Below, piece after piece: positions 1 through 4,987 of a stretch of 8,398 bases of DNA. The stretch is from an uncultured Oscillospiraceae bacterium (GTDB taxonomy: Bacteria > Bacillota > Clostridia > Oscillospirales > Ruminococcaceae). The stretch's first letter is position 1. Every line of letters starts with the position of its first letter. The notes beneath the pieces are model-generated. The model saw only the letters and a list, made by a program, of their open reading frames with translations. It was not told where the DNA came from and did no database searches. The DNA is taken from positions 1-8,398 of the forward strand of contig USOZ01000061.1 in assembly GCA_900556525.1 (NCBI GenBank), read 5' to 3'. The position numbers were made by a program, and so were the translations under genes.

Positions 1-582
1 TAATCTCATATATAAAAACACTCCTTCGGGGGTATATTCTCCCGCCGAATAATCAAGCGAGCCGTCCGCCTGAACCGACTTCTCCGCGTATTCCGCGCGA
101 TTCACAACATAATCGTGAAGCGTCCGCGCCTTTTCATATTCGGACATTTCGTCCGAAACGACGGAAAGCGCTTCGGAAAATTCACGCGCGACCGTATCAA
201 TATCTTTTCTCAGCCGTTCAATATCGCAGGTGCCGTCCGCGCTGATATAATCGGTGCGGTAATACACGGCTGCGCCCCTCAGAAATTCCCCGCGTTCGTC
301 GCAGCCGTAATCGGGATAATATGTCGCCGCGGCAATGTTTATATCGCCGACGTGAAAAACGCAGCTTTCGTTCCACGCGGAATTTATCTCGGAAAGCACA
401 CGCGAAAAATCCTCCCCGCGTATGTCGAGTCCCGAAAAATCAATATATCCGCTTCCGCTGCGGAATGTTTCTTCAGCCCTCGCTGCGGTTTCGCCGCCGA
501 TCTCCGCGAAGCAAGTCAAAGAAAATGCAAACACCGCGAATATCGCAGACAAAAATGTTCCAACAAAAAAGCTTCTTTTCAA
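1..582 (-). CDS. Secreted protein, N-terminal part, probable transglutaminase-like domain (partial)
   Basis: The frame is open from a TTG start at 582 to the left edge (194 codons, no stop), so the C-terminus is missing. The TTG start is chosen because a GGAGG site (588-592) lies 5 bases upstream and the frame begins with a signal peptide: Lys2-Arg3, a hydrophobic stretch at about 5-24, and a likely cleavage site after Ala26 (CFA|EI) or Ala36. There is no ATG near the start. Residues 147-166 (SEYEKARTLHDYVVNRAEY-type) resemble the segment that precedes the catalytic Cys in bacterial transglutaminase-like proteins, and the last visible residues (TPEGVFLYMRL) would lead into the usual Cys-x-GYA motif just outside the window. 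Expected location is cell surface or secreted. The role (protease-like, cross-linking or wall-associated) cannot be told from this part. The gene is divergent from pyrB. The signal peptide and reading frame are well supported; the family name is moderate. Confidence 0.7.
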   Translation of the reverse strand, partial: MKRSFFVGTFLSAIFAVFAFSLTCFAEIGGETAARAEETFRSGSGYIDFSGLDIRGEDFSRVLSEINSAWNESCVFHVGDINIAAATYYPDYGCDERGEFLRGAAVYYRTDYISADGTCDIERLRKDIDTVAREFSEALSVVSDEMSEYEKARTLHDYVVNRAEYAEKSVQADGSLDYSAGEYTPEGVFLYMRL

Positions 583-587
583 ACAAA

Positions 588-592
588 CCTCC
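588..592 (-). promoter_or_regulatory. Ribosome binding site that fixes the TTG start
   Basis: CCTCC on the plus strand reads GGAGG on the minus strand, 5 bases before the TTG at 580-582. It is the best Shine-Dalgarno match in front of this frame, and no ATG or GTG has comparable support. Confidence 0.75.
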
Positions 593-613
593 GCCCGTAG
601 ATGCACTAAATTC

Positions 614-642
614 ATTTTATCATATTTTACCGGATATTTCAA
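614..642 (-). promoter_or_regulatory. Predicted sigma-A promoter of the secreted-protein gene
   Basis: On the minus strand TTGAAA (637-642) and TAAAAT (614-619) are separated by exactly 17 bases. Transcription would begin near 607, giving a leader of about 25 bases with a GGAGG site. It lies back to back with the pyrB promoter. Confidence 0.6.
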
Positions 643-672
643 GCACTTTGGCAAAAACTTGCAGAATTCCGA

Positions 673-701
673 TTGACATAAACGTGCGGCGGTGATATAA
701 T
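673..701 (+). promoter_or_regulatory. Consensus sigma-A promoter of pyrB operon
   Basis: TTGACA (673-678), a 17-base spacer and TATAAT (696-701) match the consensus exactly. The expected start is near 708, leaving a leader of about 32 bases before the pyrB ATG. That leader is too short for a PyrR attenuator or an RNA switch, so pyrimidine control by attenuation is not visible here. Confidence 0.85.
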
Positions 702-739
702 TGTACAGGAAATTCAGCTGAAATTCAAGGAGGACTATT

Positions 740-1864
740 ATGACGGGACATATTATTGACCTTAACGACGTTACTGTATCACAGTGGAACGCGATTTTAA
801 AGCTCGCGCACGACATAAAGGAAGCGCCTATGGTTTACGCGGGAGCTTGCCGCGGAAAAATCATGGGAACGCTTTTCTACGAACCCTCGACCCGCACGCA
901 GATGAGCTTTCAGACCGCAATGCTCCGTCTTGGAGGAGGCATAATCGGGTTTGATAACCCGTCAACTTCCTCTGTTTCAAAGGGCGAGAACCTCAAGGAT
1001 ACCACTAAAATTGTAAGCGGATATTCCGACATTCTCGTTATGCGCCACCCTGAAAGCTCATCTGCGTGCGGGTCGAGGGTTCGTAGTCTCGTTATGCGCC
1101 ACCCGCTCGAGGGCGCTTCAAAAGCCGCCGCGCTTACGGCGGACTGCCCCGTTATAAACGCGGGCGACGGCGGACATCTCCACCCGACCCAGACCCTCAC
1201 CGACCTGCTCACGCTGCGCGAAGAAAAAGGCAGACTTGAGGGACTTACGATAGGCTTCTGCGGCGACCTCAAAAACGGGCGCACCGTTCATTCGCTTCTG
1301 AAGGCGCTGTCCTGCTACCCCGACAACAAGTTTATCCTTGTTTCAACAGACGAGCTTCGCGTTCCTGGCTACATAAAAGACTACATTTCCGCAAGCGGAA
1401 AGACCTATGAGGAATATTCTTCGCTTGAAGAGGTAATGCCGAAACTCGACGTTCTGTACATGACCCGTATCCAGCAGGAACGCTTCGCAAGCCGCGAGGA
1501 ATATGAAGCGCAGAAAAACGTGTTCAGACTTGACGCAAAGAAAATGAAGCTCGCCTCAAAGGAACTTATCGTTCTCCATCCGCTCCCGCGCGTTGACGAG
1601 ATCGCGGTAGAAGTGGACGACGATCCCCGCGCGCTTTATTTTAAGCAGGCTAACTACGGTATGTATGTGCGCATGGCGCTGATACTGTCCGTGCTGAATT
1701 ATAAGCTCGAAAGCCAGCCTCTTCTGCGCGGCGAGATCATAAGCGACGTGACCTGCACTAACCCGAAGTGCATCTGCCACACCGAAACCTATCTCCCCCA
1801 CAGCTTCCGCAGAGCGGGCGACGTTCTTATCTGCGAATACTGCGACGGCAGACAGCTTTTATGA
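740..1864 (+). CDS. pyrB: Aspartate carbamoyltransferase with fused PyrI-type zinc ribbon and an internal 18-residue insertion
   Basis: Catalyses carbamoyl phosphate + aspartate to N-carbamoylaspartate, the first committed step of UMP synthesis, in the cytoplasm. Family motifs are all present: carbamoyl-phosphate loop STRT (50-53), the 80s loop SVSKGENLKDT (78-88), VMRHP, HPTQT (148-152), DLKNGRT (176-182), MTRIQQERF (241-249) and HPLPRVDEI (280-288). AAGGAGG (727-733) sits 6 bases before the ATG. The C-terminus (about 330-374) carries C339-x4-C344 and C365-x2-C368, like the zinc domain of the regulatory chain PyrI, but the allosteric nucleotide-binding domain is absent. Oddity: the motif LVMRHP occurs twice (99-104 and 117-122), separated by ESSSACGSRVRS. 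Related enzymes have one copy running straight into (L/Q)EGA. The insert is 54 bases, in frame, and made of a reverse-complement copy of bases 877-913 plus an 18-base duplication. The identity is certain; whether this allele is active is not. Confidence 0.96.
   Translation: MTGHIIDLNDVTVSQWNAILKLAHDIKEAPMVYAGACRGKIMGTLFYEPSTRTQMSFQTAMLRLGGGIIGFDNPSTSSVSKGENLKDTTKIVSGYSDILVMRHPESSSACGSRVRSLVMRHPLEGASKAAALTADCPVINAGDGGHLHPTQTLTDLLTLREEKGRLEGLTIGFCGDLKNGRTVHSLLKALSCYPDNKFILVSTDELRVPGYIKDYISASGKTYEEYSSLEEVMPKLDVLYMTRIQQERFASREEYEAQKNVFRLDAKKMKLASKELIVLHPLPRVDEIAVEVDDDPRALYFKQANYGMYVRMALILSVLNYKLESQPLLRGEIISDVTCTNPKCICHTETYLPHSFRRAGDVLICEYCDGRQLL
877..913 (+). repeat. 37-base inverted repeat, source arm (inside pyrB)
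   Basis: These 37 bases encode the conserved active-site segment around YEPSTRTQMSFQ. Their exact reverse complement is found at 1050-1086. Because this arm encodes the conserved motif, it is the original and the other arm is the copy. Confidence 0.95.
1033..1104 (+). repeat. 18-base direct repeat flanking the inverted copy in pyrB
   Basis: Bases 1033-1050 and 1087-1104 are identical (TCTCGTTATGCGCCACCC). They encode the duplicated LVMRHP motif. The offset is 54 bases, so the frame is kept. Removing one repeat and the bases between restores an ordinary ATCase sequence, DILVMRHPLEGASKAA. Confidence 0.95.
1050..1086 (-). repeat. 37-base inverted repeat, inserted arm (inside pyrB)
   Basis: Exact reverse complement of 877-913 with no mismatch; identity stops at both ends (876/1087 and 914/1049 do not match). 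In the mRNA the two arms could form a 37-base-pair stem enclosing 136 bases. Read in the pyrB frame it has no stop codon and supplies residues ESSSACGSRVRS. Confidence 0.95.
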
Positions 1865-2259
1865 TATTTTTTCTGCACTGCACTTGGTGCATATTGCAGA
1901 ATTTGTGCGGACTGGCGGTGTTTGCCGCGTGCCGTAAGGACAAGCGTTTCCGTTTCGGGAAAGCCGCAGTCGTGACCGTCTGGCGGCTGCCCTACGGGCT
2001 TTCTCTCGGGGCGTTCATCTTCGTCCCCGACGAGAAAAATGCGCCGACCCTCAATCACGAATACGGTCATACCATGCAGTCGCTTATCCTCGGTCCGCTG
2101 TACCTGCCGATAATTGCTATACCGTCCGCGCTCTGGTGTATTCTCCCGCCGTTTATCGGTTTTAGAAAACGCAGGAACATTTCGTATTACGCATTTTACA
2201 CCGAAAAATGGGCAAATTACTGCGGAAAGCGAGCAACAAGCGGAAAAGTTCCGAAATAA
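1861..2259 (+). CDS. Small integral membrane protein with HEYGH metallopeptidase-like motif
   Basis: A 132-residue protein. The start is the ATG at 1861, whose last two bases form part of the pyrB stop (ATGA overlap), pointing to translational coupling; an earlier in-frame ATG at 1768 lies deep inside pyrB and has no support. Hydrophobic segments at about 2-24, 44-56 and 77-100 suggest two or three membrane passes. Between them lies LNHEYGHTMQS (64-74), an HExxH zinc-site pattern (His66, Glu67, His70), and downstream YTEKWAN (113-119) could give the third ligand, Glu115. This resembles small uncharacterised bacterial membrane proteins with an HEYGH motif followed by a Glu-x-Trp-Ala segment. 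No substrate or activity is known to me, and a non-proteolytic role is possible. The C-terminus is basic (KRATSGKVPK). Cotranscribed with pyrB and the next gene. Confidence 0.8.
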   Translation: MIFFLHCTWCILQNLCGLAVFAACRKDKRFRFGKAAVVTVWRLPYGLSLGAFIFVPDEKNAPTLNHEYGHTMQSLILGPLYLPIIAIPSALWCILPPFIGFRKRRNISYYAFYTEKWANYCGKRATSGKVPK

Positions 2260-2270
2260 ACGGAGTAAAA

Positions 2271-2918
2271 ATGAAAATATACTTTTTAATATATGAAACG
2301 AACGGAACGCGGTTTCTTCCGTTCCTTTCAAACGGTCGTCTTGAACGTGCGCAGGCTGCAAAATCGCCTGCCGTGCGCAGTCGGACGATTTTTTCTTACA
2401 CGCTGCTGCGGCTTGCGCTTGCAGAGAATTTCGGCATTGCCGAAGCTCCCAAATTCGGATACGAGCCGCTCGGAAAGCCGTTTCTGAAAGATTTTCCGAA
2501 CATTTTTTTCAGCCTGAGCCATGCGGAAAACGCCGTGCTATGCGCGGTTTCGGAGCAGCCCGTCGGCGTGGACGTGCAGGATATACGCACAATAAAAGCG
2601 GACATTTCACGCAGAATATGCACGACCTCGGAGCTTGAGCGGCTGAACGCGGCAGACGATAAGAACCGCGAACTTTGTCGCCTGTGGTGCCTTAAAGAGA
2701 GCTTCGGAAAACTGACGGGAAAAGGCTTTTCCGAGGGATTTACGCAGATAGAAACGCAGGAGCTGCTAAATGAAAAAAAGGCGTTTCTGACGGAGTGGAA
2801 TGGCTTTTTCATAAGCGCCTGCACCAAATTACCCGAAGCGGCAGAGCTGCGGCAAATTTCCGAGCGGGAACTTTTTGACCGACTGTGCAAATCAACAGAA
2901 AAAAGCATCAAATTTTGA
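2271..2918 (+). CDS. Sfp-type 4'-phosphopantetheinyl transferase
   Basis: A 215-residue protein that would move the phosphopantetheine arm from coenzyme A to a serine of a carrier protein (acyl, peptidyl or similar). Visible family motifs: KPFLKDFPNIFFSLSHAE (69-86) matching the substrate-loop/SxSH region, PVGVDVQDI (97-105) with metal-binding Asp101, and LWCLKESFGKLTGKG (138-152) with Glu143 and Lys147. At the position of Sfp Glu109 there is Gln103, a substitution seen in some relatives. The ATG at 2271 is chosen over one at 2208 because GGAG (2262-2265) precedes it and the earlier one lies inside the neighbouring gene without a ribosome site. The gap to the HEYGH gene is 11 bases, so it is the last gene of the pyrB operon. 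No carrier protein, NRPS or PKS is in the window, so its target is unknown. Confidence 0.9.
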   Translation: MKIYFLIYETNGTRFLPFLSNGRLERAQAAKSPAVRSRTIFSYTLLRLALAENFGIAEAPKFGYEPLGKPFLKDFPNIFFSLSHAENAVLCAVSEQPVGVDVQDIRTIKADISRRICTTSELERLNAADDKNRELCRLWCLKESFGKLTGKGFSEGFTQIETQELLNEKKAFLTEWNGFFISACTKLPEAAELRQISERELFDRLCKSTEKSIKF

Positions 2919-2934
2919 CATATTAGCCAAAATT
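2911..2934 (+). repeat. Weak AT-rich inverted repeat after the phosphopantetheinyl transferase
   Basis: AATTTTG (2911-2917) and CAAAATT (2928-2934) could pair around a 10-base loop, overlapping the stop codon. A second small pair, TGACA (2916-2920) and TGTCA (2934-2938), overlaps it. There is no GC-rich stem and no T-run, so a real terminator is doubtful; the pyrB operon may read into thiN. Confidence 0.3.
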
Positions 2935-2958
2935 GTCATAAAAAGTTCATTATAATTG

Positions 2959-2987
2959 TTGACAAAGCCGATATTTTAGAGTATAAT
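2959..2987 (+). promoter_or_regulatory. Consensus sigma-A promoter of thiN operon
   Basis: TTGACA (2959-2964), 17 bases and TATAAT (2982-2987) match the consensus exactly. Transcription would start near 2994, only about 14 bases before the thiN ATG, so the leader holds little more than the AAGGGTG ribosome site. There is no room for a TPP riboswitch. Confidence 0.85.
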
Positions 2988-3007
2988 AAGAGAAAGGGTG
3001 AAGAAAA

Positions 3008-3622
3008 ATGGGAAAGGTCTGCTGCTGTTTCGGCGCGGGAGAATTTTTCGGGCTTCACGGCGATATTCCAATCGATGCACTTATCATAGCTGCCGACGCG
3101 GGCATAAAAATCGCAGAAAAATGCGGAATTGAACCCGATATTGTCGTTGGGGATTTCGATTCGCTCGGGTATCTCCCCGAAGCGCGGGAGCTGGTGAAGC
3201 TGCCGATTGAAAAGGATCAGACCGATATGGCTGAAGCGGTAGATATAGGGCTTGAGCGCGGCTGCGACGAATTTTTGCTGTACGGTGCAACAGGCGGTCG
3301 GCTCGACCACACTCTCGCGAACATTCAGCTTATCGCGCACCTATCCGCGATCGGCAAAAGGGGCTTTATCCACGGAAACGGCTTCTTTCTGACGGCGATA
3401 ACGTCCGACAGCATACGCATAAGCGGAAAAATCGGCGATACGGTGTCCGTGTTCTCGCTGACCGACCGTTCGGAGCGCGTTACCCTGCGCGGGCTGAAAT
3501 ACTCCCTCGAAAATCACACCCTTTTGAATACCGTTGCCCTCGGTGTGAGCAATGAATTTGCCTCGGAAAGCGCCGAAATATCTGTCGGGAACGGTACTCT
3601 GCTGATTTATTCGGCATTCTAG
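3008..3622 (+). CDS. thiN: Thiamine pyrophosphokinase
   Basis: A 204-residue cytoplasmic enzyme, ATP + thiamine to AMP + thiamine diphosphate, i.e. the last step of thiamine salvage. Family motifs in order: AADAG (28-32), PDIVVGDFDSL (43-53) with the acidic metal-binding pair, EKDQTDMAEA (68-77), GATGGRLDHTLANI (93-106) and, in the C-terminal beta-sandwich domain that binds thiamine, GVSNEF (179-184). Length is normal for the bacterial ThiN family (about 200-220). The ATG at 3008 follows AAGGGTG (2994-3000). It is followed after 15 bases by the cytidylate-kinase-like gene, likely in the same transcript. No thiamine synthesis or transport gene is nearby. Confidence 0.94.
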   Translation: MGKVCCCFGAGEFFGLHGDIPIDALIIAADAGIKIAEKCGIEPDIVVGDFDSLGYLPEARELVKLPIEKDQTDMAEAVDIGLERGCDEFLLYGATGGRLDHTLANIQLIAHLSAIGKRGFIHGNGFFLTAITSDSIRISGKIGDTVSVFSLTDRSERVTLRGLKYSLENHTLLNTVALGVSNEFASESAEISVGNGTLLIYSAF

Positions 3623-3637
3623 AAAGGTGGTTTCGGC

Positions 3638-4228
3638 ATGAAAAAAACTGTTGTTACAATCTCGCGTGAATATGGTTCGGGCGGAAGAATTATAGGAAAA
3701 AAGCTGGCGGAAGCACTCGGTTTCAGCTATTACGACGGCGAGCTTCTTTCGCTCGTTGCAAAGGAAAGCGGATATACCGAGGATTTCGTTCGTCAGAATG
3801 ACCAGAAAAAAACGCAGAGCTTGCTGTATCACCTCTACATAGGCAGCCAGATTCTGCCCGCCTCGGATATGATTTTTATAGCGCAGTCACGCGTTATAAA
3901 GGACCTGCAGAAAAAGGAAAGCTGCGTAATTGTCGGACGCTGCGCGGATTATGTGCTGCGCGACTGCGACAATGTGATAAATCTGTTTTTCCATGCTCCG
4001 CTCGAAAGCCGCGCAAAGCGCGTTCAGGAAGAATACGGCGAAAAGGCTGAGAACTATAAGGCTTATGTTCAAAAAAAGGATAAGAGCCGTATCGCTTATT
4101 ACAACTATTTTGCCGACGACGGCTGGGGAAAGGCACAGACATACGACCTTTCGATAAATTCCGACGTCGGAATCGACAACGCGGTTAAGATCGCGGTCGA
4201 TTATATCAAGGCTAAGCAGGGCGAATAA
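3638..4228 (+). CDS. Cytidylate-kinase-like family protein
   Basis: A 196-residue protein beginning VTISREYGSGGRIIGKKLAEALG (6-28), the glycine-rich N-terminus of the cytidylate-kinase-like family (Cytidylate_kin2 type), followed by YYDGELL (31-37), CVIVGRCADYVL (96-107), and INLFFHAPLESRAKRV (114-129), the strand and arginine helix typical of nucleoside monophosphate kinases, and a late YDLSINSD segment (169-176). The family is common in Clostridia and poorly characterised. Phosphoryl transfer to a nucleotide is likely, but CMP as substrate is not shown, and true Cmk is normally a different gene. The start at 3638 is supported by AAGGTGG (3624-3630). It lies 15 bases after thiN and is followed by the terminator at 4299-4344. 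Confidence 0.88.
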   Translation: MKKTVVTISREYGSGGRIIGKKLAEALGFSYYDGELLSLVAKESGYTEDFVRQNDQKKTQSLLYHLYIGSQILPASDMIFIAQSRVIKDLQKKESCVIVGRCADYVLRDCDNVINLFFHAPLESRAKRVQEEYGEKAENYKAYVQKKDKSRIAYYNYFADDGWGKAQTYDLSINSDVGIDNAVKIAVDYIKAKQGE

Positions 4229-4263
4229 TACTAAACCATAGATAAAAATTCTCACATAATCTA

Positions 4264-4290
4264 TACTCGGTTTTTAATTGGTGCTGAGTA
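4264..4290 (+). repeat. Minor inverted repeat downstream of the kinase-like gene
   Basis: TACTCGG (4264-4270) and CTGAGTA (4284-4290) can pair with one G-U around a 13-base loop. It is followed by an A-run, not a T-run, so it is not a terminator on the plus strand. Its role, if any, is unclear. Confidence 0.3.
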
Positions 4291-4298
4291 AAAAAAGG

Positions 4299-4344
4299 CG
4301 CGTTTGTCAATTTTTTCAAAAGGTATTGACAAACGCGTTTTTTT
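4299..4344 (+). terminator. Rho-independent terminator of the thiN operon, overlapping the next promoter
   Basis: CGCGTTTGTCAAT (4299-4311) pairs perfectly with ATTGACAAACGCG (4325-4337) around a 13-base loop, followed by seven T (4338-4344). Seven A before the left arm (4290-4296) would give a T-run on the other strand too, so it may work in both directions. The right arm contains the -35 box of the tetR promoter, and the T-run lies in that promoter's spacer. An operator role for the repeat is also possible. Confidence 0.85.
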
Positions 4345-4354
4345 GCGCTATAAT
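4326..4354 (+). promoter_or_regulatory. Consensus sigma-A promoter of tetR-oxidoreductase operon
   Basis: TTGACA (4326-4331), 17 bases and TATAAT (4349-4354), a perfect match. The -35 box sits in the terminator stem. The expected start is near 4361, giving a leader of about 42 bases. A 9-base inverted repeat begins at the last base of the -10 box, which suits repression by the TetR protein encoded next. Confidence 0.85.
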
Positions 4355-4388
4355 GTTGAATATGATTTCAATGAATTTTTATTCAACA
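4354..4388 (+). promoter_or_regulatory. Inverted repeat in tetR leader, candidate operator
   Basis: TGTTGAATA (4354-4362) and TATTCAACA (4380-4388) are a perfect 9-base inverted repeat with 17 bases between, themselves partly palindromic (ATTTCAATGAAT). It covers the end of the -10 box, the transcription start and the leader up to the GTGAGG ribosome site. TetR regulators often bind such sites in their own promoter. The alternative is an mRNA hairpin near the ribosome site. Confidence 0.5.
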
Positions 4389-4402
4389 AGTGAGGTAATG
4401 AA

Positions 4403-4987
4403 ATGTCGACAAGAGAAGAACAAAAAGAACAGCGCCGCAGGCTCATTCTGATGAAAGCGTTGGAACTGTTCGTAAAAAGGGGGTATTCCGAAACGAAAAT
4501 CGGCGATATAGCGAAAGCCGCGAACATGAGCACGGGGCTTATGTTCCACTATTTTGAATCGAAAGAACAACTTTATGAAGAGCTTGTAAAAATGGGGCTT
4601 CATGGCACAAACACGCCGCAGGAGATGAATTTCAGCAGCCCGCTCGAATATTTCACGGGCTTTCTGAATGCGCTGTTCAGTTATGCAAAGGAGCAGCCGT
4701 GGGTTTTCTATATGTTCGTGCTTATGGCGCAGACGCAGAAAAACGAAGATACCCCGCCGCATATTCGTGAAATCGCAATGCAGGTCAATCAAATCGAAAT
4801 TTCAGCAAAAATAATTGAACAGGGTCAAAAGGACGGAACGTTTCGCAGCGGCGACCCGCTGACGCTTTCAACCGCGTTCTGGTGCTGCGTTCAGGGTGTA
4901 ATGGAATATCTCGCAGTTCGCCCCGATATGCCGCTTCCCGACCCCGAATGGATAGTTGACATTATCAAAGGAGAAAATGCAAAATGA
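4403..4987 (+). CDS. TetR/AcrR family transcriptional regulator
   Basis: A 194-residue DNA-binding repressor. The N-terminal helix-turn-helix is clear: RRRLILMKALELFVKRGY (11-28), TKIGDIAKAANMSTGLMFHYF (31-51) and SKEQLYEEL (53-61), the usual pattern of this family. The C-terminal ligand-binding part (from about 75) is helical and not specific for a known inducer. The ATG at 4403 follows GAGG (4392-4395) at 7 bases. The gene overlaps the oxidoreductase by 4 bases (ATGA), so both are expressed together. The context suggests it controls this operon, probably including itself, in response to a small lipophilic or similar ligand related to the oxidoreductase; that is inference. Confidence 0.93.
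   Translation: MSTREEQKEQRRRLILMKALELFVKRGYSETKIGDIAKAANMSTGLMFHYFESKEQLYEELVKMGLHGTNTPQEMNFSSPLEYFTGFLNALFSYAKEQPWVFYMFVLMAQTQKNEDTPPHIREIAMQVNQIEISAKIIEQGQKDGTFRSGDPLTLSTAFWCCVQGVMEYLAVRPDMPLPDPEWIVDIIKGENAK

Noticed and set aside
115..600. Open frame on the plus strand (161 codons)
   Set aside because: It is the complement of the minus-strand secreted-protein gene, codon for codon, is rich in Arg/Cys, has no ribosome site and no recognisable domain.
1033..1104. Insertion sequence or transposon remnant in pyrB
   Set aside because: The inserted bases are fully explained by a reverse-complement copy of a nearby part of the same gene plus a local duplication; there are no transposon ends or foreign sequence.
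1768..1860. Longer start (ATG 1768) for the HEYGH protein
   Set aside because: It would lie deep in the pyrB zinc domain; the extra residues are Arg/Pro-rich with no homology pattern, whereas ATG 1861 gives the common ATGA overlap and a hydrophobic N-terminus.
2208..2270. Longer start (ATG 2208) for the phosphopantetheinyl transferase
   Set aside because: It overlaps the HEYGH gene by some 50 bases and has no Shine-Dalgarno, while ATG 2271 has GGAG at the right distance and starts at the typical beta strand.
1789..2361. Minus-strand open frame across the HEYGH gene
   Set aside because: It is an antisense shadow of a gene with clear motifs, with Arg/Cys/Phe-rich composition and no ribosome site.
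2919..3007. TPP riboswitch in front of thiN
   Set aside because: The transcript start predicted from a perfect promoter leaves only about 14 bases; no room and no conserved THI-box sequence.
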